Assembly (NCBI GenBank): GCA_002163085.1
Contig: MAAJ01000014.1
Coordinates: 1 to 48,143 of the forward strand
Length of the DNA stretch: 48,143 nt
Source: Methylophaga sp. 42_25_T18
GTDB taxonomy: Bacteria; Pseudomonadota; Gammaproteobacteria; Nitrosococcales; Methylophagaceae
Reading direction: 5' to 3'
Positions 34,007 to 42,836 of the stretch are shown here, piece after piece; the stretch's first letter is position 1; each line of letters begins with the position of its first letter. Made by a program: the position numbers and the translations under genes. The notes below the pieces were generated by a model. It was given only the letters and a program-made list of their open reading frames with translations. It was not told the origin of the DNA and did not search any database.

Positions 34007-34786
34007 TTACCAGAGCACGGGAAAAGCTGACACTGTTGGTAAAGAATATTGTGCAGGATACTCTACATTCATAAAGTACAATCCTTGTGGCGGAGACGTT
34101 ATGCCTCCTTGTCCTCGGTCTTTACTGTCTAACACCTGCTTAGCCCATTCAACCGGCATTTTGCCTTCACCTATCAATACCAATACACCTACAATGTTTC
34201 GTACCATATGATGTAAAAAAGATTGAGCGACAACATCAATGGCGATGCAATCTCCTTTTCGCGTGACCTTGATTTTCTCCATGGTTTTCATGGTGTTTTT
34301 TGCCTGACAATCTTTCGCTCTAAATGCCGAAAAATCGTGATGACCCACCAATAAATTGGCCGCATCTTGCATGCGCTGTTCATCTAAAGGCTTAAAAAAC
34401 CACCACATTCGATCAGCGTGTACCGACGAACGACCTACACGGTTGATAAGTATGTATCGATAACTACGCCTGACCGCTGAAAAGCGCGCACTAAAGTCAT
34501 CATCGACTTCTCTAGCCCACACGACATTGATATCGCTAGGTAGATTGGTATTAAGCCCTAATATCCAATTTCGCTCTGGGCGCTCTGAGGAAGTATCAAA
34601 ATGAACAACTTGACTGAGTGCGTGCACGCCACTGTCAGTTCGACCCGCGGCAACGACTTTAATCGAATGATTCGCCACTTTGCTTAATGCTTGTTGTAAA
34701 CAACCTTGAACCGTTCTCTGTTTGGGTTGAACCTGCCAACCTGAAAACTCAGTACCATCGTACTCAATACCTAAAGCTACGCGCAC
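34007..34786 (-). CDS. truA: tRNA pseudouridine(38-40) synthase TruA
   Basis: The 259-residue enzyme isomerises U38-U40 in tRNA anticodon arms. The catalytic aspartate is Asp51 in AAGRTDSGVHA; GWQVQPKQRTVQGCLQQAL and SFLHHMVRNIVGVLVLIG complete the signature. It starts 9 bases after fimV ends, matching the fimV-truA-trpF order of Pseudomonas-like bacteria. Confidence 0.97.
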   Translation of the reverse strand: MRVALGIEYDGTEFSGWQVQPKQRTVQGCLQQALSKVANHSIKVVAAGRTDSGVHALSQVVHFDTSSERPERNWILGLNTNLPSDINVVWAREVDDDFSARFSAVRRSYRYILINRVGRSSVHADRMWWFFKPLDEQRMQDAANLLVGHHDFSAFRAKDCQAKNTMKTMEKIKVTRKGDCIAIDVVAQSFLHHMVRNIVGVLVLIGEGKMPVEWAKQVLDSKDRGQGGITSPPQGLYFMNVEYPAQYSLPTVSAFPVLW

Positions 34787-34795
34787 CCACTGTCC

Positions 34796-37543
34796 TTATT
34801 TAGATAATTCATTTAATAATTTTTGAGCACGTGATTTTTGTTCGTCATTTCCTTCACTCTGGACTTCCTCAAGAATGCTCTTCGCGCCCTCTGGATCGCC
34901 CATATCTATATAAGCAGCAGCAAGGTCTAGTTTAGTTTCAGCTTCATCAATTTCATCAAAATCACCAAGGTCAAACTCCACATCACTAGTGCTATCTAGT
35001 TGCCCAGACAATTCTTTACTAGCTGCGTCTAACTCATCTTCTGATATAGCGGCTAACTCATCTTGGTCTTCGATATCATCACTTGCAGATACATCAATAT
35101 CCAATGACAAGGCAGGCTCATCTAGACTGTCTTCCTCGCTACTCGATGCACTATCAATATCTAAAATAAGCGGTGCATCAAATGCAGTTGTCGCACTCTC
35201 ATCTTCGGTAGAATCTTGCTCCCTGTCATCGTCCAAATCAAACGTGGTGTCAAAAGACATTAACTCATCGTCATTAGCTGTCTCGACGTGTTCATCTTCT
35301 TTTTCTTCTGCGTCGTCGACTTTAAAATCATCAATATTAAATTCAAGGTGTTCTGGCTCTTGACTAACGTCATTGTCCGCAACAATGTCATTAACCGGTG
35401 ACTCTTCTTCTGGCTGAGCAATAGGTGCCACAGCTTCTGGCTCTGATACTTCCGCTACTGCAAATAATGTATTTTCTGGCGCTAGCTCCCTGCCCCACCC
35501 AGCGATATCGTCCCATTCAGGAGATGCTGAATCAAAATCATTTTGGCCGACTACGCTAATGAACTCATCCACATTATGTTGTTTATAGAGAACAAAGAGC
35601 ATTTTTGCTAAGACTTCTCGATTATCAGGTACGAGTAAACCTGCCTGCTCCAACGAACTCTTCGCTTGCGTATAGTCGGCATAACCGACAAACATATCTG
35701 CTTGTTTTATAAGCTCATCAACAGTTTTAACATTATCCGTTTCAACTTGGCTGCCATGCCCGGTGTCATCTTGTTCTAACTGTTCATCGAGCTGAGTATC
35801 CGTAGTCGCTATGCTGGCTGAAGATGCTCCATCATCAATATCGTATTTTTCTACTGCTTCATCCCAGGTGACATCCGGTCTATTAAGACGCCTAATAATC
35901 AACCAAAGTGCCAACAATATTAATAAACTGCCCAACATGGTGGTCATTTTATTTTCGGCTACATACGTTTTAACTTGAGTGATGACATCTTGGATTTCTT
36001 GCTCATCAACATTAATCAATTTTGATGTTGTTGCCACCATATCATCCACAGATGGTAGCGGAGATAGATCCAAGCTTTCTTCTACCGTATCAACATCAAC
36101 GGTATCCTCTATTTCTGTGGTTGCCACTTCTTCACTTTCTGTCTCATCAAACATCAAGTTTTCATCTTCAACCGTCGACGGCATGGTATCAAAAGCTGTA
36201 TCAGCATCACTATTATCTAAATCTTCCATGACTTCGACTTCCAGCCCATTTTCAGCCGACAATTCGATTCCAGTGTCACTTTGATTAAGTATGGCTAATG
36301 CTTCCTCTACGATAGCTTCAGCATCACCTCCTACAGCTTCAACTTCTTGCTCTTCCTCTAACAGACTTTGTAGACGAGCAAGATCTGCATCTTTCAAAGA
36401 AATCAATCGACGCATGGTCTGTAATTGCTCATCCATGGCATCCATACGAGATTTAAAATCGATATTTTCCTGCGCTTGGGCTTCTATGGTTTCTTGTGCA
36501 AACGTTAACTGTTCACTGAGTAGAGTTATTTGGTCATCCCCTTGCGGAGCTAAGCTATCATCATTTAGTGATGCTTCATCAGTAGGCACAACCAGTTTCA
36601 AGCGTGACATCGTCTCATCACTTGAACCTTCTGACATAGTCAAATCAATTTCGCTATCAGAGGTCATGTCATCTGCTGTTACAACATCAGATGAGCGCAT
36701 AGGCATTTCTGAAGCTGGCGCACCTTCTACATCGGCAACCATTTCAGCTTCGACCTTCGTTTTCCCTCTGTTTTTCCATTGCTCATTTTGCTCTGTGACA
36801 GCACTAATTGCAGCGGTTTTATCCAGCTTCCGGATGGCATCAATCGATGGAATATCCAGCGTATAACCTGCTTTCAGGCCATTTATATTATTCCGATTAA
36901 ATGCGTTGGGATTAGCTTCTAATAAGGCCATCATCATTTGATTAACAGATAATGACGTTTCCGGCCGTGTATTTAACGCGATCTTCCAAAGGGTTTCGGT
37001 TTTATTAATAGGACCATACACATCTGAGTTATATGTTGTTTGGTCAGATTGAGGATACTGATATGAGGTTATTTTTACTTCTGTTTCTGCTTTGCCTTTT
37101 TTCAGTTCCGCTGATTTTTTAACAGGTTTAGGTTTAGCTAGAATATTTTTGGGTGGGTCCAATAACACGGTATATTCTCGAATGAGTCGACCTTCACCAG
37201 TGGTAGCAATAACTAAAAAGTCTAGTAACGGCTCTTTTACCGGCGTGTCAGAGCTGACAGATACGTAAGTGACCCCATCCTTCTGTATCACTTTAAATTC
37301 AAACTGTGCTAATACAAAGTTTCGCTCTAAACCGGCTTTATCAAACTCTTGATTTGATGCCAATTTCACCTGTAAATTCTCAGCCTCCTCACCTCGCAAT
37401 GTGGTGACGGCTATTTCAGCTTTAAAAGGTTCATTCAGTGCCGAATAGAGCTCAAGTTTGCCTAAGCCAAAGGCCTGAGCAGCTGGGGTTAACAATCCTA
37501 ACGCACTTGCTACAGCTAGACTCGCAAATGTTTTGTTCCTCAT
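34796..37543 (-). CDS. fimV: FimV/HubP-family polar scaffold protein
   Basis: The 915-residue inner-membrane protein has a signal peptide (MRNKTFASLAVASALGLLTP..., cleaved after AQA). A FimV N-terminal domain begins FGLGKLELYSALNEPFKAEI, and a LysM-like peptidoglycan-binding part lies near 175-230 (ETLWKIALNTRP, LEANPNAF). Further on are a coiled coil (about 335-395), a membrane segment near residue 540 (SLLILLALWLIIRRL), a long very acidic cytoplasmic region and the C-terminal FimV domain (TKLDLAAAYIDMGDPEGAKS). FimV organises cell poles, type IV pili and flagella. The acidic repeats produce long antisense Ser-rich frames that are not genes. Confidence 0.95.
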   Translation of the reverse strand: MRNKTFASLAVASALGLLTPAAQAFGLGKLELYSALNEPFKAEIAVTTLRGEEAENLQVKLASNQEFDKAGLERNFVLAQFEFKVIQKDGVTYVSVSSDTPVKEPLLDFLVIATTGEGRLIREYTVLLDPPKNILAKPKPVKKSAELKKGKAETEVKITSYQYPQSDQTTYNSDVYGPINKTETLWKIALNTRPETSLSVNQMMMALLEANPNAFNRNNINGLKAGYTLDIPSIDAIRKLDKTAAISAVTEQNEQWKNRGKTKVEAEMVADVEGAPASEMPMRSSDVVTADDMTSDSEIDLTMSEGSSDETMSRLKLVVPTDEASLNDDSLAPQGDDQITLLSEQLTFAQETIEAQAQENIDFKSRMDAMDEQLQTMRRLISLKDADLARLQSLLEEEQEVEAVGGDAEAIVEEALAILNQSDTGIELSAENGLEVEVMEDLDNSDADTAFDTMPSTVEDENLMFDETESEEVATTEIEDTVDVDTVEESLDLSPLPSVDDMVATTSKLINVDEQEIQDVITQVKTYVAENKMTTMLGSLLILLALWLIIRRLNRPDVTWDEAVEKYDIDDGASSASIATTDTQLDEQLEQDDTGHGSQVETDNVKTVDELIKQADMFVGYADYTQAKSSLEQAGLLVPDNREVLAKMLFVLYKQHNVDEFISVVGQNDFDSASPEWDDIAGWGRELAPENTLFAVAEVSEPEAVAPIAQPEEESPVNDIVADNDVSQEPEHLEFNIDDFKVDDAEEKEDEHVETANDDELMSFDTTFDLDDDREQDSTEDESATTAFDAPLILDIDSASSSEEDSLDEPALSLDIDVSASDDIEDQDELAAISEDELDAASKELSGQLDSTSDVEFDLGDFDEIDEAETKLDLAAAYIDMGDPEGAKSILEEVQSEGNDEQKSRAQKLLNELSK

Positions 37544-37578
37544 GACTCGCCCCTCCCTTTATTTAACAGCTTCAAGTA

Positions 37579-38601
37579 TTACAGGTACTTTTCAACCAAA
37601 ACTTCTGCAATTTGGACGCTATTTAATGCAGCCCCTTTACGTACATTATCTGCTACCACCCATAAATTCAAACCATTTGGATGAGAAATATCTTCTCTAA
37701 TACGACCAATATAGACTGGATCACTCCCCGATGCATCAGATACAGCAGTTGGATAGCCACCATCTGCATGCTCATCTACCACCACTATACCTTCTGATTC
37801 CGATAATAATTTCCGAGCAGCACTGGCGGTCAATTTGGACTTGGTTTCGATATGAAGCGCTTCGGAGTGCCCATAAAATACTGGAACTCGTACCGCTGTT
37901 GGATTAACCAATATAGCATCGTCCCCCATGATCTTTTTAGTTTCCCAGACCATTTTCATTTCTTCTTTGGTATAACCATTCTCTTCAAACACGTCAATAT
38001 GAGGCAAAACATTAAATGCTATTTGCTTGGGATAAACAGCGCTTTCTACTGGTCGGCCATTTAATAGTGCTGCGGTTTGTTTTGCTAGCTCATCCATTGC
38101 AGGTTTACCCGTACCTGATACAGCTTGATAGGTGCAAACATTAACACGGGTAATGCCGACCGCATCATAGATTGGTTTCAATGCCACCATCATTTGAATA
38201 GTCGAACAATTTGGATTGGCTATGATGCCACGATTTTTATAGTCAGCAATTGCTTCAGGATTTACTTCAGGCACGACTAACGGAATATCATCATCGTAAC
38301 GAAATTGCGAGGTATTATCGATCACGACACAGCCTGCTTCTGCTGCTTTGGGCGCATATTCTTTTGATACACTTGCGCCAGGTGAAAATAAGCCCACTTG
38401 CACCTGAGAGAAATCAAACGTTGCCAAATCTTCAACAATGAGAGATTTGTTACCAAAACTAACCATATTACCCACTGAACGCGCACTTGCTAGCGCATAT
38501 ACCTTGCCAACTGGAAACTTGCGTTCATGCAAAATATCCAGCATTGCTTCACCGACTGCTCCAGTTGCACCCACTACGGCAATATCAATTTTTTTACTCA
38601 C
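37579..38601 (-). CDS. asd: Aspartate-semialdehyde dehydrogenase
   Basis: The 340-residue enzyme reduces aspartyl phosphate to aspartate semialdehyde, the branch point to lysine, threonine, methionine and the cell wall. Motifs are VVGATGAVGEAML for NADP, the nucleophile Cys132 in IIANPNCSTIQ, YQAVSGTGKPAMDEL, and VRVPVFYGHSEA with the proton-shuttling His. It lies 31 bases after leuB ends and 36 before fimV starts, all on the minus strand. Confidence 0.97.
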   Translation of the reverse strand: MSKKIDIAVVGATGAVGEAMLDILHERKFPVGKVYALASARSVGNMVSFGNKSLIVEDLATFDFSQVQVGLFSPGASVSKEYAPKAAEAGCVVIDNTSQFRYDDDIPLVVPEVNPEAIADYKNRGIIANPNCSTIQMMVALKPIYDAVGITRVNVCTYQAVSGTGKPAMDELAKQTAALLNGRPVESAVYPKQIAFNVLPHIDVFEENGYTKEEMKMVWETKKIMGDDAILVNPTAVRVPVFYGHSEALHIETKSKLTASAARKLLSESEGIVVVDEHADGGYPTAVSDASGSDPVYIGRIREDISHPNGLNLWVVADNVRKGAALNSVQIAEVLVEKYL

Positions 38602-38632
38602 AATTCACCTAATCTATATATGTATTATTAAA

Positions 38633-39703
38633 TTATAGCGCTGCAACAACGGCATCGCCCATTTCGGAAGTACCCACTTTGGTCATGCCTTCTGAAAAAA
38701 TATCAGCAGTACGGAGTCCCTTATCTAATACCGTGCTAACTGCCTTTTCAATGCGATCCGCCATTTCTGGCTGTTCCAAGGTATAGCGTAACATCATGGC
38801 TACAGATAAGATCGTTGCCAGCGGATTAGCAATATTCTGCCCCGCGATATCTGGTGCCGAACCATGAATCGGTTCGTACATACCCTTACCGTTTTCATCT
38901 AACGATGCTGATGGCAGCATGCCGATTGAGCCCGTTAACATTGAAGCACAATCCGACAAAATATCACCAAACATATTAGTGGTAACCATCACATCAAATT
39001 GTTTTGGTGCACGGACAAGTTGCATAGCCGCATTATCGACATACATATGACTTAGCTCTACGCTCGGGTAACCTTCGGCTAAGCTCGTCATGGTTTCGCG
39101 CCACAACTCCGTAGATTCCAATACATTGGCTTTATCTACAGAACACACACGACTTTGACGTTTTTGGGCGATATCAAAAGCAACTTTACCAATACGGTTG
39201 ATTTCACTTTCCTTATAAACCAGTGTATTAAAACCTTCTTTCTCACCATTTTCTAAGGTGCGTACACCGCGCGGTTGACCAAAATAAATGCCACCGGTTA
39301 ATTCTCGGACGATCATCAAATCTAGGCCAGCAACCACTTCAGCTTTTAAGGTCGAGGCATCGGCTAACTGTGGATATAAAATAGCAGGGCGCAAATTTGC
39401 AAATAAGTTCAATGCAGAACGTATGCCCAACAAGCCTTTCTCAGGGCGCACACTAATATCTAAACTCTCCCATTTATAACCGCCGACAGCACCTAATAGG
39501 ATGCCATCTGCCGCTTGAGATATTGCTATAGTTTCGTCTGGTAATGGCGTGCCGCTTTCATCATAAGCCGCACCACCAATCAATCCATGCTCTAACTCAA
39601 TATCTAGCCCATCTTGTTTTAACCTATCAAGTACTTTGACCGCTTCCACAACGATTTCTGGACCGATGCCATCGCCTGCTAATACTGCAATTTTTTTTGT
39701 CAT
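38633..39703 (-). CDS. leuB: 3-isopropylmalate dehydrogenase
   Basis: The 356-residue NAD enzyme oxidises and decarboxylates 3-isopropylmalate in leucine synthesis. Motifs are [38 protein letters not shown] with the substrate Arg, [11 protein letters not shown] and [20 protein letters not shown]. It follows leuD by 45 bases. leuC is not next to it and is not in the window. Confidence 0.97.
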   Translation of the reverse strand: MTKKIAVLAGDGIGPEIVVEAVKVLDRLKQDGLDIELEHGLIGGAAYDESGTPLPDETIAISQAADGILLGAVGGYKWESLDISVRPEKGLLGIRSALNLFANLRPAILYPQLADASTLKAEVVAGLDLMIVRELTGGIYFGQPRGVRTLENGEKEGFNTLVYKESEINRIGKVAFDIAQKRQSRVCSVDKANVLESTELWRETMTSLAEGYPSVELSHMYVDNAAMQLVRAPKQFDVMVTTNMFGDILSDCASMLTGSIGMLPSASLDENGKGMYEPIHGSAPDIAGQNIANPLATILSVAMMLRYTLEQPEMADRIEKAVSTVLDKGLRTADIFSEGMTKVGTSEMGDAVVAAL

Positions 39704-39748
39704 TATTTATTTAATTCTTTGTCTATGTTGGAACATCACAGCGGTTAT

Positions 39749-40387
39749 TTATGAAAATAACCACGGTGCTTGTTGTTTACGCTTTTGCTCATACGCTTCA
39801 ATATCATCTGTGTGCTGTAAGGTCAGACCAATATCATCAAGCCCATTCAATAAACTATGTTTTTTAAACTCATCGATATCAAATGAAGCAGTATCACCAT
39901 TCGCAAAAGTAATCGTTTGCTCGGCTAAATCAACAGTCAATTGATAACCGGGCATAGAGTGAACATCACTGAATAGTCTATCCACGACATTCTCAGCTAA
40001 GGTGATCGCTAAAATACCATTTTTACTGGTGTTATTGAAGAAAATATCGGCAAAGCTGGGAGCAATAACGACTCTAATACCAAAATCATCCAAGGCCCAA
40101 ACGGCATGTTCGCGGCTTGAACCACAGCCAAAGTTCTCTCTCGCTAATAAGATGGTACCGCCTTGATAACGTGCTTGATTTAATTCAAAGTCTGGATTTA
40201 AAGGTCTATTTGAGCAATCTTGGCCTGGTTCACCTTGATCTAGGTAACGCCACTCATCAAATAAATTCGGACCGAATCCACTCCGTTGGATCGACTTAAG
40301 AAATTGTTTTGGAATAATGGCATCAGTGTCCACATTAGGTCTATCTAATGGGATAACCACACCTTTTTCTACAGTAAATGCTTGCAT
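39749..40387 (-). CDS. leuD: 3-isopropylmalate dehydratase small subunit
   Basis: The 212-residue swivel subunit completes isopropylmalate isomerase together with LeuC. Motifs are [20 protein letters not shown] (18-37), [19 protein letters not shown] and [16 protein letters not shown]. The large subunit gene leuC usually precedes it, but here the gene upstream is a YceI-family protein (40418), so leuC must lie elsewhere or has been separated from the cluster. Confidence 0.96.
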   Translation of the reverse strand: MQAFTVEKGVVIPLDRPNVDTDAIIPKQFLKSIQRSGFGPNLFDEWRYLDQGEPGQDCSNRPLNPDFELNQARYQGGTILLARENFGCGSSREHAVWALDDFGIRVVIAPSFADIFFNNTSKNGILAITLAENVVDRLFSDVHSMPGYQLTVDLAEQTITFANGDTASFDIDEFKKHSLLNGLDDIGLTLQHTDDIEAYEQKRKQQAPWLFS

Positions 40388-40417
40388 TACGACGTCTTCA
40401 CTTTTACGAAATTTTAT

Positions 40418-41014
40418 TTATATATGGTTGAATATTAAATAGAAACTGACCGGTACCGCATGGCTAATACTCGGTAGCTTAGCTAACTCTCTCAACTTTT
40501 CAATGCCTGCAACTAAGGCAAAATCACCGACATTTAGTATAACCGGTTGCACACTTGCCACCGATAATTTGGCACCTACCAATCGGGTAACGACCACCTT
40601 GAGTGTAAGTGGCTGAGTTTCGCCATGCAATGCTAACATTGCATCAATTATCATTTGTTTACTTCCGCCTTCAGCAATCGACTCAAGAACCGCCAAATCA
40701 ACTTTCGCGCTCACTTTAGCTGTCGAAAATTGTTTGATATCAAACAAATATGTTTTCATCCGCTCATCACGAACAGCAATCTGGGTATCAACACTAGCTA
40801 GATCTATATCCAAAGAAAATTGTCCCTGAGCATCAAGAAATCCATTAAGTTGATTAAACTGATGCGTTTCAGCAATATGTATTTTTTTGGTTGAAATAAA
40901 ACTTAATTGCGACGCATCCGTATTTAGTTGCCATTCATTGGCCGTTACCGCATTTGAAAGCAGCAAGCCACTAATAAGTAATACACTTAGTTGTACAAAT
41001 TTATAATATTTCAT
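40418..41014 (-). CDS. YceI-family periplasmic lipid-binding-type protein
   Basis: The 198-residue protein has a signal peptide (hydrophobic 7-20, cleaved around ANA/VTA) and the YceI lipocalin-like fold: EWQLNTDASQLSFISTKKI, then FSLDIDLASVDTQIAVRDER and MKTYLFDIKQFSTAKVSAK. YceI proteins bind isoprenoid quinones or fatty acids in the periplasm. A GGAG ribosome site fits the ATG at 41014; the ATG at 41026 lies before that site and is rejected. It starts 11 bases after pomB ends and so probably belongs to the same transcript. Confidence 0.88.
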   Translation of the reverse strand: MKYYKFVQLSVLLISGLLLSNAVTANEWQLNTDASQLSFISTKKIHIAETHQFNQLNGFLDAQGQFSLDIDLASVDTQIAVRDERMKTYLFDIKQFSTAKVSAKVDLAVLESIAEGGSKQMIIDAMLALHGETQPLTLKVVVTRLVGAKLSVASVQPVILNVGDFALVAGIEKLRELAKLPSISHAVPVSFYLIFNHI

Positions 41015-41025
41015 ATCACTCTCCA

Positions 41026-41922
41026 TTATTCGATAATGGTAATTTCACCCTCTATCGCATCATATTCTTTAGTAAGCTCATCTACTGACTTCGTCACATC
41101 TTCCAAGATCGATGATTTTAATACAATGATCTCAACACGACGATTACGTGCGCGATTCTCAGCAGTATCATTTGGCACTAAAGTCTGGGTATCAGCATAA
41201 CCTTCTAACACAAAACGCTCCGGTGGCATTTCGTCATATTTAAGCAACTCATGTATTACTGAGGTCGCTCTTGATGTTGATAGTTCCCAATTGGAGCGAT
41301 ATCGCGGTGTATTAATCGGGATATCATCCGTATGCCCAGCTACTGCGACCTGACCATTCGTTTTTGCCAATACATCATGAATTTTCCTTAGGATAGGTAC
41401 AAATTGAACGTTAAGTTTGGCATCGCCTGATGGAAATGAACCTTTTTCACGAATTCGAATCACGATACGATTTAACTGACTTTCCACATCAATCAAACCA
41501 GCTTCAATTTCACCATCCAATGCTTCTTTAAACTTCTCTAAATCTTCAGCAATTTCTTTTGCTTGTTGTTTGGCTACATCCTCTGCATCCATTTTAACTT
41601 CTAATGCATCACGTGTTTCATCAATCGTATCCTGTCGGACTTCTTTTAATGGGGTCGGCCTAGGATCACCCGGGCTAAATTCTTGGGCAATAATGCTTGT
41701 ACCTTTAGGAATCTCATTCGCTGCTACTTCACGCTGCACACCAAATGCATCCTCTAAAGACTTAACCACCATCTTGTATTTTAGTGCATCCATTTCGGCA
41801 AAAGACAACAATAATACAAAAAAGCACATTAACAGAGACATTAAGTCTGCAAATGTACCCATATAGGCTGGCAGTCCCTCAGGGGGGCAATTACAATCGT
41901 GTTCTTCAGCTTCTTCGCTCAT
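41026..41922 (-). CDS. pomB: Flagellar stator protein PomB/MotB (sodium type)
   Basis: The 298-residue protein has a single membrane helix, AYMGTFADLMSLLMCFFVLL (19-38), with ion-carrying Asp26; this sequence is nearly that of Vibrio PomB. An OmpA-like peptidoglycan-binding domain lies near 190-270 (VAGHTDDIPINTPRYRSNWE, ENRARNRRVEI). With PomA it drives flagellar rotation using sodium ions. The linker contains a long charged coiled segment. It starts 34 bases after pomA. Confidence 0.93.
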   Translation of the reverse strand: MSEEAEEHDCNCPPEGLPAYMGTFADLMSLLMCFFVLLLSFAEMDALKYKMVVKSLEDAFGVQREVAANEIPKGTSIIAQEFSPGDPRPTPLKEVRQDTIDETRDALEVKMDAEDVAKQQAKEIAEDLEKFKEALDGEIEAGLIDVESQLNRIVIRIREKGSFPSGDAKLNVQFVPILRKIHDVLAKTNGQVAVAGHTDDIPINTPRYRSNWELSTSRATSVIHELLKYDEMPPERFVLEGYADTQTLVPNDTAENRARNRRVEIIVLKSSILEDVTKSVDELTKEYDAIEGEITIIE

Positions 41923-41956
41923 TTAACTTCTATCGCTCCGTGTATAGCAAAGCAGA

Positions 41957-42733
41957 TTATGCTTCCGCCACCTCGGCCGCCTCTCCGCTTTCACGTTTGG
42001 ATTTTGGCAAGAAGTTTCTCAATAACTCTTCTAAAACTTTAGGATTTTGGCCATCTTGTATGCCTAAAACACTTTCGATAATAATAACTTTATTCATTTG
42101 TTCTTCAGCACTTCTCAGTGCCAGTTTATCACTCACCGGCAAGGCAAACATATTCGCTAACATCGCACCGTATAGTGTCGTTAACAACGCAACGGCCATA
42201 GCTGGACCAATTGATTTAGGATCCGACATATTGGATAACATTTGTACCAAGCCCACCAAGGTCCCAATCATACCCATCGCTGGGCCAGCATCACCCATTG
42301 CTTTAAAAAGAAACACCCCAATACGATGACGACTGACGGTCTCACTCATTTCAGTCGTTAATGCCTTTCTCACTATGGCAGGTTCATGACCATCAACCAG
42401 CATGCTAATGCCCTTAGCTAATACTGGATTATTAATCTCTTGCCCTTCCAATGCTAACAGACCTTCTTTACGGGCTATACCTGCTAAATCGACCACAACA
42501 GTAATTAGATCTTCTGGTGCTTCGGCCTTATGCAGAAACGCTTTCATAGCAATTTTAAAAGAACCAATAAATTGCCCCAACGTAAAGCGCATCATCACCA
42601 CCGCAATGGTGCCACCCAGTACAATAATAAGTGAAGGAACATTGATGAAGACCAATGCTCCCGAACCCATTGCAATCGTTGCGATAATTAGCGCCCAAGC
42701 GGCTAACACCCCGATTAATGTAGCTAAATCCAC
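41957..42733 (-). CDS. pomA: Flagellar stator protein PomA/MotA (sodium type)
   Basis: The 258-residue protein has four membrane helices: two near the N-terminus (about 5-48) and two after residue 145 (GMIGTLVGLVQMLSNM, AMAVALLTTLYGAMLANMF). The cytoplasmic loop carries charged residues that touch the rotor (VRKALTTEMSETVSRHR). The PSLIIVLGGTIAVV and VALLTTLYGA segments match Vibrio PomA closely. It precedes pomB on the same strand. Sodium-driven motility supports a marine origin. Confidence 0.94.
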   Translation of the reverse strand: MDLATLIGVLAAWALIIATIAMGSGALVFINVPSLIIVLGGTIAVVMMRFTLGQFIGSFKIAMKAFLHKAEAPEDLITVVVDLAGIARKEGLLALEGQEINNPVLAKGISMLVDGHEPAIVRKALTTEMSETVSRHRIGVFLFKAMGDAGPAMGMIGTLVGLVQMLSNMSDPKSIGPAMAVALLTTLYGAMLANMFALPVSDKLALRSAEEQMNKVIIIESVLGIQDGQNPKVLEELLRNFLPKSKRESGEAAEVAEA

Positions 42734-42836
42734 TAAACTGACTCCCTAGCTGAAATACTTATTATTAGAATTATCGGCATATTTCTTAACCAAACGTGAC
42801 TAATTCTACCCAATGCTGACTAAAAAATCTGTAATT

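Noticed and set aside
34989..36866. Long plus-strand Ser-rich open frames opposite fimV
   Set aside because: They are antisense shadows of the acidic Asp/Glu repeats of fimV (GAT/GAA codons read backwards give Ser and Phe). No ribosome sites or families support them.
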